From Apiosordaria backusii (lineage: Eukaryota; Ascomycota; Sordariomycetes; Sordariales; Lasiosphaeriaceae), in NCBI GenBank assembly GCA_030549205.1, contig JAUKTV010000001.1, positions 2,232,001 through 2,296,000 on the forward strand: 64,000 bases of DNA. Direction: 5' to 3'. The translations under genes were made by a program, and so were the position numbers. Under the pieces are notes generated by a model. That model was not told the origin of the DNA and searched no databases. It saw only the letters and a list, made by a program, of their open reading frames with translations. Shown here in pieces: positions 31,564 to 42,685 of this stretch; the stretch's first letter is position 1; each line of letters starts with the position of its first letter.

Positions 31564-32492
31564 CTTGATGTTTACTTTAGTGAAGTGTGTGCAAAGTGAC
31601 GATTGCTGAGGCAAGTTATTGCTTTGCTTGATGAATTGGGAAGAAACGGAGACAGGAAAACAACTCGAGAGGTAGGGAGGTCAGTCAACAAATATATACA
31701 ATCGTACAGCTGACATTTGGCCTGGTCTCCACCGTGGAGAAGCCATCGAGCTGTCAGGTGACAGATAAACGGGCCGGTGTCTGGGAAATGCGAGCCGCCT
31801 TCGAGATACCTCAGCTTAGAGCCTATCAGACACACCCTCATTCCCCCAACTCACAAAATAAATACTACCCGCATTACTATTATAACATCTTATCAATCTT
31901 GGTATGGTGGGGTGGTGTTAGTAAATGAGACTAACATTTTCCCGAGATCTCCAAATCTCCAACTGGTTACATGGGTGAAAACAATACTAACTGTCTAATT
32001 GACTGAGCTGGAGATTTGCTTCCATCATGAAGCTGCAGAAGCGCTAAAGGCAGCTGGCTGAAAGAAGAAAGCTTACGTACGTCACAATGGGGTAACTAGA
32101 ATGTATGCAAGCACTACAAAAGTCTTTTGCTTCTCTTCGCAAGCATGTGATTTCAAGCCGATAGTGACACGTGGAAACCCAGGTCAGGATAGGAGTGCCA
32201 GTGCCAACCATAGCCAGTATCGTCAAGCTCAACATCGCAAAATGAATGTGTGAATCCAATGGATTCCAGTGGTGTATACAACTACTCAACTATCCTCTGC
32301 ATTAACAGTACCCTAGGTAACACAATAACGTTCCAGAACAAAAGCAACAAAATCCTACTCTAATCCACTAGCAACCCGCCAGAAACGCCATCCAAATCAT
32401 GCCAACCCCAACCGCAGTGCTTTTAGGATATCCTATCCATTAAAGAGCGTGTCCAGTAAAAGGAAAACCATAAACAAAGACTTTATCCAGTC
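31564..32492. other. intergenic stretch
   Basis: About 0.9 kb. It contains the promoter of the small Ser/Gly gene and the 3' flank of the BRCT gene. It is A/T-rich around 31850-31990. Nothing gene-like was seen. Confidence 0.55.
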
Positions 32493-35400
32493 TCAACGCC
32501 ACGACTTAGCCAATGGGCTTCCAATCTTGGGCGCAAACTGCAAGCTCTTGCGGCGAGCAGCCATCAACCGCATCAACACTCTCTCATCCTTCTCCTTGTT
32601 GAGAACACGTTCACCAAGCTCAACAAACTGTGTTTTCTTTGGTGGGCAGGTGCGGGTGAGCATCTCCTGTCTGCGACGTTCCTCGTCATCATTATCATCG
32701 TCGCCGGCTATGGATGTTGTGTCGGACCCAGGACTGATGTTGGCAACGTAGCGGGCGATGGCTTCGGGCGCCGGAGTCTTGGGCACAGGAGTCAAGACCA
32801 CGCCCCAGGTGTCCTCGTCATCGTCCTTTTGCTCCTTGTCGTCGTCCGAGTCGACGTCGTCGGCCGAAATGCGGGGTTCCTCGGGGGTCCGAACCCAAAG
32901 AGAACTAGCCCGCCGACTGCTACTCCGGTTGCTTGCTGGGGTGGTGGGAGCAGGCTGGTTGCTGCGGGCAGACGAAGAGTCAGAAGGGGTCGAGTTGGCG
33001 GAGGTGCTGCCCCGGACAGGCGCGGGAATGAGTGTGCCGTTCATGTTGGACATGGCGCGCGGCTCCATACTCTTCCGCCGACGGGCGCCGCCGCGAGGGA
33101 CAATTTTGGTATCGATGGCATAGGGACCTTCGTCGAGCCATTGATTCTCACGTTCGCAACTGTGGACTTAGTTAGTCTCGGCACAAAATATCAACGATGG
33201 AAGAGACAACTCACTCTAGCACCCAACTGACTCCAACACACTGCACCACGCCTTCACTCTGGCGAACCTTCTCCAGGGTACGCTTCCCCCCGTCCTTGTA
33301 CACCACATGGGTGATTCCGATCTTGGAATCCGCGCTGGCAGGATTCCACTTCCACTCCTTGAGGCACCGAGCACCCATCTGTGTGAGCAGCTCAACAAAA
33401 ATGCCGCTAGCGTCAGCACCCTCAGTAGTGTGCACGTCGACAAAGACAACTGCCCCACGGAGGAGCGCAGGGTTCAGGTCGCGTCTTGGGGTGCGAGCAG
33501 GTGTCCCAAGGGTTGACCAGATATCAGTCTTGGCCGGAGTGACGGGTGGAACGAACTCGGTCTGTTCCTGTTCTTCCTCCTGCATTTCTTCGGCGGAATC
33601 TGTCTTGGTAGGGGTATACGAGATGATCGTCGCACTTCTGGTCATACGATCTGTCGGCCTTGAAACTGGGAGGCGCGAGGCACTGTTGCAACGTTGCTGT
33701 AGCTTTGGACGAGGAGTAGAGTCATCAGCTGGCTTGAGAGGCACTTTTGCGACAGTGTGCACTTCCCGGGGGCGCAGGTTGCGGGCTGGAGTAACAGGCG
33801 GGACGGAAGGAGCTGCAGTGTTGTTTCCAGAGACAAGGCTGGGATCCACGGGCAGTTCGTTCTCATCTCCGTATTCCTGGCTCGCCTCAGAGATGGTGTC
33901 ATCGTGGCTCGAGTTGCTAATGTTGACCTCGAGCTGTTCGGGTTCCACGAGGGACATTTCGTTTGCCTCGGCTGCCAGCGCGGCATCCTCTTCTGTGAAA
34001 GTAATGTCTTCGAGAACCGGAGTCTCAATCTCAGCGCTAGAATCAACTGCTTCTTCGTCGATATCCATGGCGTCGGGGCGGATAAGCATCTCATTCTCGA
34101 AGAAGACGTTCTCTCGCTCCAGACTGGGAGTCGCAAGGTCTTCGGTGGTGAGCCCGTTCTCCTCGCCGTCAATCGCACTTGACGCGGCGATCGAAGATTC
34201 GGGTTTGCTGCTAGATTTGAGGGGACTAGGTCCCGCAGTCCACCCATTGAGCTGCGAAGCGAGAGGTGTGAACCCGACACTGTCATCGATACGGACTCTC
34301 TTAGCCGTGCTCCTACCCGACGACATTCTAGGCTGGCTGGTTTGAGCACGAGGGGTTCTCAACGACGAACGGCGGCAGGGAGTGGCGGGGAGCGCGGTGA
34401 AGGCAGATGAGAATGGGATTTGTCTGGTAGGCACTTCGTCCTCGGAGTCCGTGTCCTCGCCGTGGTAAGGGTCCAAGTCCTTCTCGCGAAGGCCAAATTG
34501 AAATAGGGCAGGCACGACCTTGGGAGCAAATTGCACCTGCTCGTTCTCAGCAGGGGCATTCTCGACCGCCGGGGACCCAGACTCTCCTTCGGCTTCGTCA
34601 GTTTCCTGCATGATAGTCTCGGCCGAGTCATCTTCTGCTTCTTCAGCATTCTCCTCCTCAACAAGGGCAACCTCCTCGTCCCCCTCCGTCTCAATGCCCT
34701 CCGCAACCTCGCTTTCCACGGGCGCTTCTTGCTCCTCTTTCTGTTTCTCATCCTCCTCTTCCTCAGACAAAGCCGTTTCTAGGGCCAGACCTGGGTCCGC
34801 ATGCCGGGGCATGATAGTCGAGAGGCGCCCAGAAAATTCAGGCACTTCGGGCGACACCACTGCCACATCGTCTTCTTCCTCCTCGTCTGTGTTACCCATA
34901 ATCAGATCTCCATCCTCATCTGAGAGCACCTTGGCCTCTAGCTCGGCAGAAACCGACACGGCTGGCATGGGACTGGCAAGCAAGGTGGGCTTCGGTGCCG
35001 GACTCTTGTATTCTTCCTCCTCTTCTTCAATCCTGGGCGGGAAGCTCTTGATTGGTGAGACAACCGAACGCTTAGCCGGGGATGAGAGAAGAGAAAATTT
35101 GAAGGGCGAGGGCCCTGCTTGACTGCCACCGACACTTCCCAGGGCAATTGGAATGCCAAGGGGTTGTCGCTTGGCGGGTGTTTGTAGCAGACCACACTTG
35201 ATAGGGGAAACCTGGGCTTCAGGCTGTATGTGGGAGGCGGACGCCGAGAAGAGTCCATCAACACGTCTTGGGGGGGATTTCATACTTCCTTTCCAGGGTG
35301 ATGGCGGGAGTCGTTTGGCGGGGGTCCCCAGCATAAGGGTAAGTGTCGAATCCGAGGTAGGCATGATCAGCGTATTTTCGTCGTTCTCCGTGGGGGCTTT

Positions 35401-36318
35401 CCGGTCTAGGGAGGAGGCAAGGGCCTTGGTGGCGCCCATGGCGGGCTTGACGGGAGCCTTCTTAAATCGTCGAACGGGGACTTTCTCGTCCATGCCGAGT
35501 TCATCATCGGATTCCGCGGCCCGGCTCACGGCGAGCTGGTTGATCTTCTTAGGACTCAATGGAAGTGGTTTATCCTGCTTGGCACTCACTGTGTTGGAAA
35601 CGGCATTTGTAGCTCCTTTGGTAGTACGGGCAGTCCGGCCGGTGGCAGTAACTCCCTTGCGGACAGGCTTTTTGTGTAAGGCTCCAGCGGCGGAGGTTGC
35701 TGACGTTGAACTCCTAGAGGCGACGGAGGCCGGCGCGATGTTCTCCTTCTCGGGTTCCTCGAACTTGACGCTCTTCTTAACCGCCGGTTTGGCAAGAGAT
35801 TTGGCAGCAGTGCTTGCGGTAGCAGCTGTGGCGGGTCGGGCGCGCGTCGTCGTCTTCTTGACCGGCTCCGCGGCGGCTTCGGCTTCGGTGGTACTCTTCT
35901 TGGTTCGGGTAGTCCTGGCAGTGGCCTCGGAGGTGGCGGTCTCGGCAGTCTTCTTCGGTCTTCCTCTGGTCCGGGTTGATGTAGATAGTACCGGTCCTGG
36001 TGCCAGTGCAGCATATGCTGCCTTCTTAGGCCTGCCCCGTCCTCGCGTTGGCTTCATAGTAAGAGTTGACGACGGCTTGGTCGCCATCTGCTCCTCGTGA
36101 TCTGACTCCTCCTCGTCATCAAAGGGACTCTTCCTCTTGACAGACCCTCGTGACGTGGTGGTGTTCAGTGTTGATGCTGATGATGCCGTCAATGTGCCAC
36201 GAGCGGTCTTTGCCCTGGCCGCAGCCGTCACGATCTTTGTCGTCTTTGAGGCGGGCTCAACGGCCTTGGCTGCAGCACGCGCCCGTGTAACACGTTTTGG
36301 TGGTGATTGGGGGTCCAT
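32493..36318 (-). CDS. large AT-hook and BRCT-domain nuclear protein (MCPH1-like BRCT)
   Basis: Predicted chromatin or DNA-damage protein of 1256 residues. Two exons (36318-33215, 33159-32493) join in phase across a 55-nt intron. The basic N-terminus has two AT-hooks, TRGRGRPKK (about 91-99) and RTRGRPKK (about 116-123). A long acidic and Ser/Pro-rich middle follows, with several TPxR/SPxK-type sites suited to CDK. Near the C-terminal third a single BRCT domain starts GAVVFVDVHTTEG and runs through LLTQMGARC, THVVYKDGG and GVSWVLDCERENQWLDEGPY; the intron splits its last helix. The BRCT resembles the first BRCT of microcephalin. The C-terminal tail is acidic then basic. Exact orthology is not settled. 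Confidence 0.82.
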
Positions 36319-37241
36319 GTTGAATCGGGTTTTTTGGTCGTGTTTTACTTTTTAGGGGGTAGGTAGGAAAAAACAAAGTGACAAGATGAAAGGACAGCGC
36401 GGGAAAAGGCAAGAACTAACAGCAATCCCTCATAATAACGCTGACTTACTGTGGTTGGCGATTGACGTGTTGACGATGACGCTGCTGTTTACGGTGCAAC
36501 AGCGACGATGACCAGTGACCGCTCCTTCCCAGAGAAAGTCTTGATTGTGGGACGCAACTGCCGCTTGTTGATTTGCGCGCTGCTGTTGCCTGGGAGACAG
36601 TGGAGCTCCTTGGCGGTGGATCCCTCACGATCGGCAGTTTTGGTAGAAAGTGGAGAAGGGTTAGGGTTGCACTCATTTCCCATTCTTCAGGCACAGGGAC
36701 GTTACTTGCCCTCTCAACGGTTGCATGAATTACCACAAGGTCTTCCATTACACGGCTTGATACAAGCTTAAAACTCGGAAGCAGTGCTTCCATGGGATGT
36801 TCCATGGAGAGTTGGCTTTGTCAGGTGTGCGTGTTGGCTTTTCGGGAGAGCTACGCCATGAGTTTCCATCACCCACAGACACCAGTAACGAATGCTAGCA
36901 TCTCTACGCTCGTGTAAATGGTCATCCCACCTGATATAGTGCTTGAAATGAAGAGAATTCGATATCTCATGAGATTTTGTTACTATGAAATATTTTCAAT
37001 TATTGCCTATGAAGACAATATGGATGATGATGAGGCTTGCCATGAGATCCTCTCATCCTTTCTTTTGTGCCCCACCATAACCAACGTCAGACCTCAACCT
37101 TCAGCCTTTATGAATTTAAACTTGCATTCAATATCCTCCTTCATCAGTGAAATTTCTGCCTCCAATCGGAACTCTCGACGGCTATTCTTTACTAGATTCT
37201 TCTTCTTAAGGTGACCGTACCGCCTCATCAAAAGCCCCTCG
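36319..37241. other. divergent intergenic region, BRCT gene to MDM12
   Basis: 0.9 kb with both promoters. A 119-codon minus-strand ORF (36805-36446) starts at an ATG upstream of the BRCT gene, but has no domain and ends in Arg/Gln-rich sequence typical of non-coding DNA. I treated it as spurious or a leader ORF. Confidence 0.5.
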
Positions 37242-38933
37242 ATGTCGATTGATCTCAATTGGGAAACCGTCACAGGCGGCCCTGATGGGCAAGAGCTTGC
37301 TGACAGCATCCGTGACTTCATCCACACCAAATTCCAATCAATACCACTACCACGATTCATCAAATCAGTAACCGTTCATGATTTCCAGTTTGGAACGATA
37401 CCGCCAGAAATTGAGCTGAAGGATATCACCGACCCGTTACCAGACTTCTACGAAGAAAATCTTGATTCAGACTTGGCATCAGATTCGGGCAGCGAAGAAG
37501 ATGAGGAGGAAATCGCGGACGACCGAAGGCGGCGACAAACTGAGGCCGTGCTAGCAGGAGGTCCCGGCACCCGGAATCCCTCAGCCCTTCCGCCGCATCT
37601 CAGTCTCGGAGGTCTCGGAGGTCTGGGCAGTCTCGGTGCAGGCGGATCGCGCAACGGAGGAGACATAGGCAGCCCCTTTTTACGGGTCAACACACCTGGT
37701 ATCCCAGGAGGCACCTCGAATCTACATTACTTCCACTCTCAGTTCGCTACGGGGCTATCAGGCACACAAACACCACTCGCGGCGGTAGCAGGGGCTCACC
37801 ACCTCGGCAGCGCCGCCTGGCTAGAAGGCCACGGTCACAGCTCCTCCGCACCAAATTTACACCAATACGGCGCCCCAGACTTTGGGGGTGTTGACGGTCA
37901 AGCAAGCGGACCATCAAACAACCAAGGCTTCCGTCGTCCCCTCCTTCAGCAACCACAACCCTCCAGCCACCGCCGCAACCCCTCCCAAAGCTCCATCTCC
38001 GTAGCCGACGTCAGCCCTTCCCTCGGGTTGACTCCCCCCTCCCCAACCGCCCAGTCGTCAGTCCCCTTCTCCTCCGCCTCCTCAGCAGGCGGCGGCCTCA
38101 ACATCCACCCCGCCGGCGGCCCCTCCCCTCCTCCAGGCCTAATCCACCCCCATCACCCCCATCTCCACCACGCCCACCACCCACACCCCCTCCTCCGAGA
38201 AAAGCACTCTGTCTCCACCCTCGCCGCCTCGGCTGGTCCCCCCTCCCGCCCCCCAACCCGCGATAAAACCAGCGGTCACCCCCCTTCCTTCCATCCCGAC
38301 CCAGAAGACCCCCTTCTCACTAATGCTGCCAATAACAAACAGCGCAGCACCAGCCCCGCCACCTCTTCCCCCCTGGCAACCTCCGCTCAAGAACAACAAG
38401 CCCAAGAAGGGGAGGGGGAAGAAGAAGAACAACGAAAACTCCGCGAGAAAAAAGTAGACGACATGCAAGCCGTCTTCCGCATCCGCTACGCAGGGGATAT
38501 TAAACTCCTCCTCACAGCCGATATTTTGCTCGACTACCCCATGCCCAGCTTCGTCGGGATTCCAGTGAGACTGAGTATCACCGGGCTGACGTTTGACGGG
38601 GTGGGAGTGCTGGCCAAGATCCGCAAGAGGGTTCACTTTTGCTTTTTGTCGCCTGAGGACGCGGTGGCGGCTGTGGGGCAGGGGGAGAATGAGGTCGACG
38701 ATGATGGGGATGATAAACAAGAGACGCCAAAGAGTGGGATTACTGGGATGGGGGCGACAAAGTTGGGGGGTTTGCTGCAGGAGATTAGAGTCGAGAGCGA
38801 GATTGGTCAGCGGGAGAGCGGGAAGCAGAGCTTGAAGAATGTGGGCAAGGTGGAGAGGTTTGTGCTGGAGCAGGTGAGGAGAATATTTGAGGAGGAGTTT
38901 GTGTATCCTAGTTATTGGACTTTTTTGGTGTGA
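37242..38933 (+). CDS. MDM12: ERMES subunit Mdm12 (mitochondrial distribution and morphology)
   Basis: SMP-domain lipid-transfer subunit of the ER-mitochondria encounter structure, acting with Mmm1, Mdm34 and Mdm10. Single exon, 563 residues. The N-terminal half of the SMP domain is intact: MSIDLNWETV, then SVTVHDFQFGTIPPEIEL and DITDPLPDFYEE. The C-terminal half is also clear: MQAVFRIRYAGDIKLLLTAD, YPMPSFVGIPVRL and EFVYPSYWTFLV. Between them lies a long Gly/Ser/Pro/His-rich insert (about residues 85-400), with His-rich runs, so the protein is well over twice the length of yeast Mdm12. Start context is ordinary; no upstream in-frame ATG. Convergent with RPP1. Confidence 0.95.
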   Translation: MSIDLNWETVTGGPDGQELADSIRDFIHTKFQSIPLPRFIKSVTVHDFQFGTIPPEIELKDITDPLPDFYEENLDSDLASDSGSEEDEEEIADDRRRRQTEAVLAGGPGTRNPSALPPHLSLGGLGGLGSLGAGGSRNGGDIGSPFLRVNTPGIPGGTSNLHYFHSQFATGLSGTQTPLAAVAGAHHLGSAAWLEGHGHSSSAPNLHQYGAPDFGGVDGQASGPSNNQGFRRPLLQQPQPSSHRRNPSQSSISVADVSPSLGLTPPSPTAQSSVPFSSASSAGGGLNIHPAGGPSPPPGLIHPHHPHLHHAHHPHPLLREKHSVSTLAASAGPPSRPPTRDKTSGHPPSFHPDPEDPLLTNAANNKQRSTSPATSSPLATSAQEQQAQEGEGEEEEQRKLREKKVDDMQAVFRIRYAGDIKLLLTADILLDYPMPSFVGIPVRLSITGLTFDGVGVLAKIRKRVHFCFLSPEDAVAAVGQGENEVDDDGDDKQETPKSGITGMGATKLGGLLQEIRVESEIGQRESGKQSLKNVGKVERFVLEQVRRIFEEEFVYPSYWTFLV

Positions 38934-39286
38934 ATGATGACATTGGAAGAATGGTGGAAGGGGGGGGGGGTGGAAAAGATGGCGGAAATATAATAATGTA
39001 GGAAATCAAAAAGTCGATTCAAATGCCGAGTCACTCGTGAATTATGAATGGCGTGGGCTCTTGAGTTGGGCGGTCAGGCTGGGAAGACGGGGTATTGGAG
39101 CAACCAGCGGGGGGTGTTTATCGTGGTTTCCCAGAGGCCAACACACATCGATCAAGGCAGCCGTCGACCGTCTGTTTTACATAGTGTTGAAGCCGCCTTT
39201 TCGGCCGTGGTTTGGCTGTGGATGGCTCTATAATGGGGTATCAAATTTCTCTCCTTCAACAACGGTAGTTTTACAAGCAGTCAACA
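38934..39286. other. convergent intergenic region (3' UTRs)
   Basis: 353 bp between MDM12 and RPP1 stops, with a G10 run near 38961. No gene is seen. Confidence 0.6.
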
Positions 39287-40351
39287 TCAAGCTTTCCCCT
39301 CCTTCCTCATCTTCTTATTAGGTTTCTGCTGCCCACCACCACCTCCCCCACCGCCCCCAATCCTCCCAGCTTTATCATTATTCTTCCTCTTCTGCCCTGA
39401 TTGCTGCCCTTGCCCCTGCTGTTGTTGCTGTCCATTGCTCCCCCCCTTCTGTTTCTGCTGTTTCTTCCCCTGTTTCCCATTCCCGTTTGTATCCTCCCCC
39501 TCCTCCGGCTTTGGCTTTTCCGGCCCCCCCTCCGCAACCTTGACAATATCCACCACGCCTCTAAAACCCCTCCTCCTAACCCCCTCATTCACCACCACCG
39601 CCCTCGCCCCCGCCCCCATCGCCTCAAACCCCTTTTCTGGCCCCAACCCCCAGACAGCCATCAGATTCACCACATCGGCCGGCCCTCTCAATCCTAACGC
39701 GCTCTTCGCCTCGCTTGATATCACTATCCCCCTTCCCTTTGTCGCTCTCAGCAAACTTTGGACATTTCCAATGAAGATGCTCCTCGCCCTTGCTGACTCG
39801 GGATTTGATGGAGAGAGTCGGATGGCTTGGCTGTAGCAGATTTCGAATCTGCTCCCGCGGTGGACGGCGGCCATGGCGGTGCGGTGATGGATGTGATACC
39901 CGAGAGGGCGGGTGAGGTCGAGGGATATGAGAGCGGGGGGGTCGGTGGTGCCGTTGCAGGCCCAGGTGAAGGATTTATCTGATGTTGGGCGGAGGGCGAG
40001 GAGGTCGTAGGCGCGGACGAAGTCGGAGAGGCGGTAGTTGGTTGTGGAGGGGTCGGTGATTTCGAGGGTTGCGCGGCGGAGGATGGTAGGGAGGGATTTC
40101 GGTGGGAGGGAGGAGGAGGAGGTTGTTGAGGTTGTCGTGATGGCTGATGATGCTGGGTAGGATGGGTGTGGTGGGGAAAGGAGGGGGATGGGGTTGGTTA
40201 TTGGGGCGGGTTGGTTTGGTATTCGAGGGCCGGTTATGGTTTGATTGAGGGCTACTACGTCGTAGCCGAGGGTTTTGGAGAGGCGTAGGGTACTTTCGAG
40301 GTCGGAGGAGGAGAGACCTGGGGACCAGGCTATATTGAGATCGTAGAGCAT
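39287..40351 (-). CDS. RPP1: RNase P/MRP subunit Rpp1 (p30)
   Basis: Protein subunit shared by RNase P (tRNA 5' processing) and RNase MRP (rRNA processing). Single exon of 354 residues. The start MLYDLNIAW is the usual p30 opening (a TIM-barrel-like fold); further landmarks are LGYDVVALNQTI, DLLALRPTSDKSFTWAC, SLDLTRPLGYHIH, GSRFEICYSQAIR and GIVISSEAKSALGLRGPADV. The C-terminal tail is Lys/Gln/Gly-rich, including a poly-Gly run and KKMRKEGKA. This low-complexity tail is probably an RNA-contact or unstructured extension. Divergent from the zinc-ribbon gene. Confidence 0.94.
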   Translation of the reverse strand: MLYDLNIAWSPGLSSSDLESTLRLSKTLGYDVVALNQTITGPRIPNQPAPITNPIPLLSPPHPSYPASSAITTTSTTSSSSLPPKSLPTILRRATLEITDPSTTNYRLSDFVRAYDLLALRPTSDKSFTWACNGTTDPPALISLDLTRPLGYHIHHRTAMAAVHRGSRFEICYSQAIRLSPSNPESARARSIFIGNVQSLLRATKGRGIVISSEAKSALGLRGPADVVNLMAVWGLGPEKGFEAMGAGARAVVVNEGVRRRGFRGVVDIVKVAEGGPEKPKPEEGEDTNGNGKQGKKQQKQKGGSNGQQQQQGQGQQSGQKRKNNDKAGRIGGGGGGGGGQQKPNKKMRKEGKA

Positions 40352-41013
40352 GGTGGGGGTGTTGCGGTTGTGCCCGGGTTGATATGCGATCGTCAGTGTT
40401 GAAGTTGGAGGTGACGTTGAGATTTCAATTGACGTCGCCGATGAAAAAACACGTTGGATCTGAGCCCTCCGATTTAGTCTCGAGATACTAGAGTAGCGTG
40501 GTGCAATGCGCAGTTCAACCGTCGCGTCGTTGGTCGATTGTCAGTGGTTAGTCTGATGCTAATTCAATGATTCCCATCCCAAGCTTGCGCTTCAAAGTTT
40601 TGGACTTTTTGGTGGGGTTGACAGGTGTGGAGACTTCCGCCTGCCAAGCTCAACTGCCATCCAATCATTGGTTGCTTAAAGCATCTGCATGGCGCCGAGA
40701 TCCCCAAGCTTCTTGGCGGGAGCTTCCCGTGTCTACACTACCCTCGCCGTGCAATCGGAAACACAGCCACGTTGGAACACGCAAAGCGGCAAGCCAAAAC
40801 CAACGCCTTCGTCATTCAGCGTCCCAAAATTAAAACCGAACCGGTTCGTCTTTAGTCACACAACTTCCCCTCAACAACCAACCTCCGTCAAAGATATCGC
40901 AAACGGTTGATCCGCACATCTATCCATCTACACATCGAGCTCTACCCTGCTTTGCGCTCCACCATCAACTACACCAGAAGCGCATCGTGTCATAGGTCGG
41001 CTGAACAACCGCC
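40352..41013. promoter_or_regulatory. divergent intergenic region RPP1/zinc-ribbon gene
   Basis: 662 bp between start codons; it holds both promoters. Overlapping short plus-strand ORFs at 40567-40910 show no domain and were not called. Confidence 0.45.
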
Positions 41014-41426
41014 ATGTGCTTGATATTCACGTGTGGCGAACACACATTCCGCAAAGAGGTGGAAGGATATGAGGGGATCGTGTGCCGCTGCCACAACTGC
41101 GGTAATTACTCTGCCTCGGTGATTAAGTCGCACCCATGGTTTACCTTTTGCTTTGTGGTATGTTGACCTGTTCCCTGCTCACCGTCGATGCTTTGGAATT
41201 GCTGACAATTATACAACAGCCGGTTGTCCCTCTGTCTATGAAGGGCTACGAAGATGTTAGCTGCCGAGTCTGCAACTTCTCACAGCCCCTTTCTCACCGA
41301 CAGGATGTTCAGCAGATGCGCGGGGGAGGGGGACAGGGGATACCGATGCATCCACCGCCGCAGGGCGGGAATCAAGGGTGGGGACATGGACCACCGCCCC
41401 CGAATGGACATATGCAATACAAGTAG
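41014..41426 (+). CDS. small zinc-ribbon protein (zinc_ribbon_15 type)
   Basis: 116 residues from two exons (41014-41157, 41220-41426), joined in phase. The pattern MCLIFTCGEHTF, CRCHNC, WFTFCFVPVVPLS and SCRVCNFSQPL matches the short fungal zinc-ribbon family zinc_ribbon_15: two CxxC knuckles around an aromatic, hydrophobic hairpin. The intron sits exactly between FCFV and PVVP. The tail is Gly/Pro/His-rich. Molecular role is unknown; the hydrophobic hairpin may lie at a membrane. Confidence 0.8.
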
Positions 41427-42262
41427 TGAAGGGAGGGAGTTGATGAGTGACGGTTTCTGGGATATAAGAAAGGTGACGTGGTGACGGAGAGGATGGTCAC
41501 GGAGTGAGGATGGCCTTGTATGGCGTTGGGAATATTGATTTTATTTTGGATGGGGCTTGGTGCATTGCGGCTCGAGCAACCTGGGAACACAGTACACTGG
41601 ATATCCTCGGGTTTTTTTCTTGTTGATTTAATCGCTGGGGTGATATTGCGAGGGTTTCTTAGTCTTTGGGTGTGTCTGTCTGTCTGAGTTGGCAGAGGTG
41701 ATGACGGCAAGAGAGTCTTGAGATCTGGAAAGTAATCATCCGTATGTAGTTTATACCCTTTTTGAGCAATGGAAAAAAGAAAATTTCACATCTGAGTTGA
41801 ACACACCAGCAAGTTGATCATGATGTCGACCCAGGACTTGGGAATTACGAGGAGAGCAAGAGTAAGTGCAAGTACAGCAGTACTTAAAAATTTGTGCCCA
41901 GCAACGGCCACAGTGCCAAACCACGGTATATATATTAGTTCCCGCACACCTTCCTTCACCGAACGACGCAAGTTCTCTGAACTACTCACTGGGCCAATGG
42001 TCAAGTGGTATAAGGAGAGGGGTGTCAAACCAAGGCCTGGACCACTCCTTCCCAGAAGGAATAGAGATCCCCGAGGCGGGCCCCCCGTTCGAGTCCCACT
42101 CCCGACACCGAACGTTGTTCATAAGAAACCCTCTACCAGGAAATCGGGACCTTAATGTAGAGGCAGTTGGGGTCGACGGCTCTGGCAAGGCCCCATTCTA
42201 ACTCTGCGGAATGAGAGGTACCCCAGCAGACCCCCTCGTTCGTGTACGCCTGCCGCGAAAGT

Positions 42263-42294
42263 AAAACCCTCAGTTCGACAACCGGGAGGGTTTT
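42263..42294. repeat. inverted repeat, 9-bp stem
   Basis: AAAACCCTC (42263-42271) and GAGGGTTTT (42286-42294) flank a 14-nt loop. A second hairpin, CACTGC/GCAGTG with loop ACCG, follows at 42310-42325. Confidence 0.7.
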
Positions 42295-42441
42295 CGTAGC
42301 TAGCTACCTCACTGCACCGGCAGTGGGTTAGCTGGTGAGCTTTTGCTACTTTTCCCCACCCTTTATTCTTTTTTTTGCTATTCCTTTTTATTTTCCACAT
42401 TTTGTCCGGTTGATTACTACAACATGTTTCCAGATCAAGTC

Positions 42442-42532
42442 TATTCGAACGACTTCCACTGCTGCTGCCAACGATTAGCATCACATGCTAATGCTGAAGA
42501 TATAATCGATTCGAGCGACTGCCACTGTTGCT
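42442..42532. repeat. imperfect 25-bp direct repeats flanking a palindrome
   Basis: The segment starting ATTCGAACGACTTCCACTG near 42443 recurs 66 bp on as ATTCGAGCGACTGCCACTG near 42509. Between them is the inverted repeat ATTAGCAT-CAC-ATGCTAAT at 42474-42492. The two copies differ by point changes only. Confidence 0.7.
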
Positions 42533-42685
42533 TAACCACCATTTATTCAGTTCTATAGATTAGATATTACAGACACTAGCTATCTGCCCCACACACTCCA
42601 TCATTACATCCTAATGAAACCATTCTATTACACCTTTCCTCTCTCTCTCATTTCTCATACCGCTCTCATTCATCGATCCCAACAT

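Larger units (their letters stand above)
41427..42685. other. intergenic region with hairpins and tRNA-like boxes
   Basis: 1.26 kb. It contains A-box-like TGGTCAAGTGG at about 41998 and B-box-like GTTCGAGTCCC at 42089, an inverted repeat at 42263-42294, a short hairpin at 42310-42325 and a direct-repeat pair with a palindrome at 42442-42532. No ORF with domains. The right end is T/C-rich 3' flank of the Thr/Ser-rich gene. Confidence 0.5.

Noticed and set aside
33197..36100. Plus-strand ORFs up to 382 codons opposite the BRCT gene
   Set aside because: Composition mirrors the acidic, Ser-rich minus-strand protein; the BRCT domain fixes the true strand.
36446..36805. 119-codon minus-strand ATG ORF upstream of the BRCT gene
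   Set aside because: No recognisable domain, and Arg/Gln/His-rich run-out at its end; at most a leader ORF.
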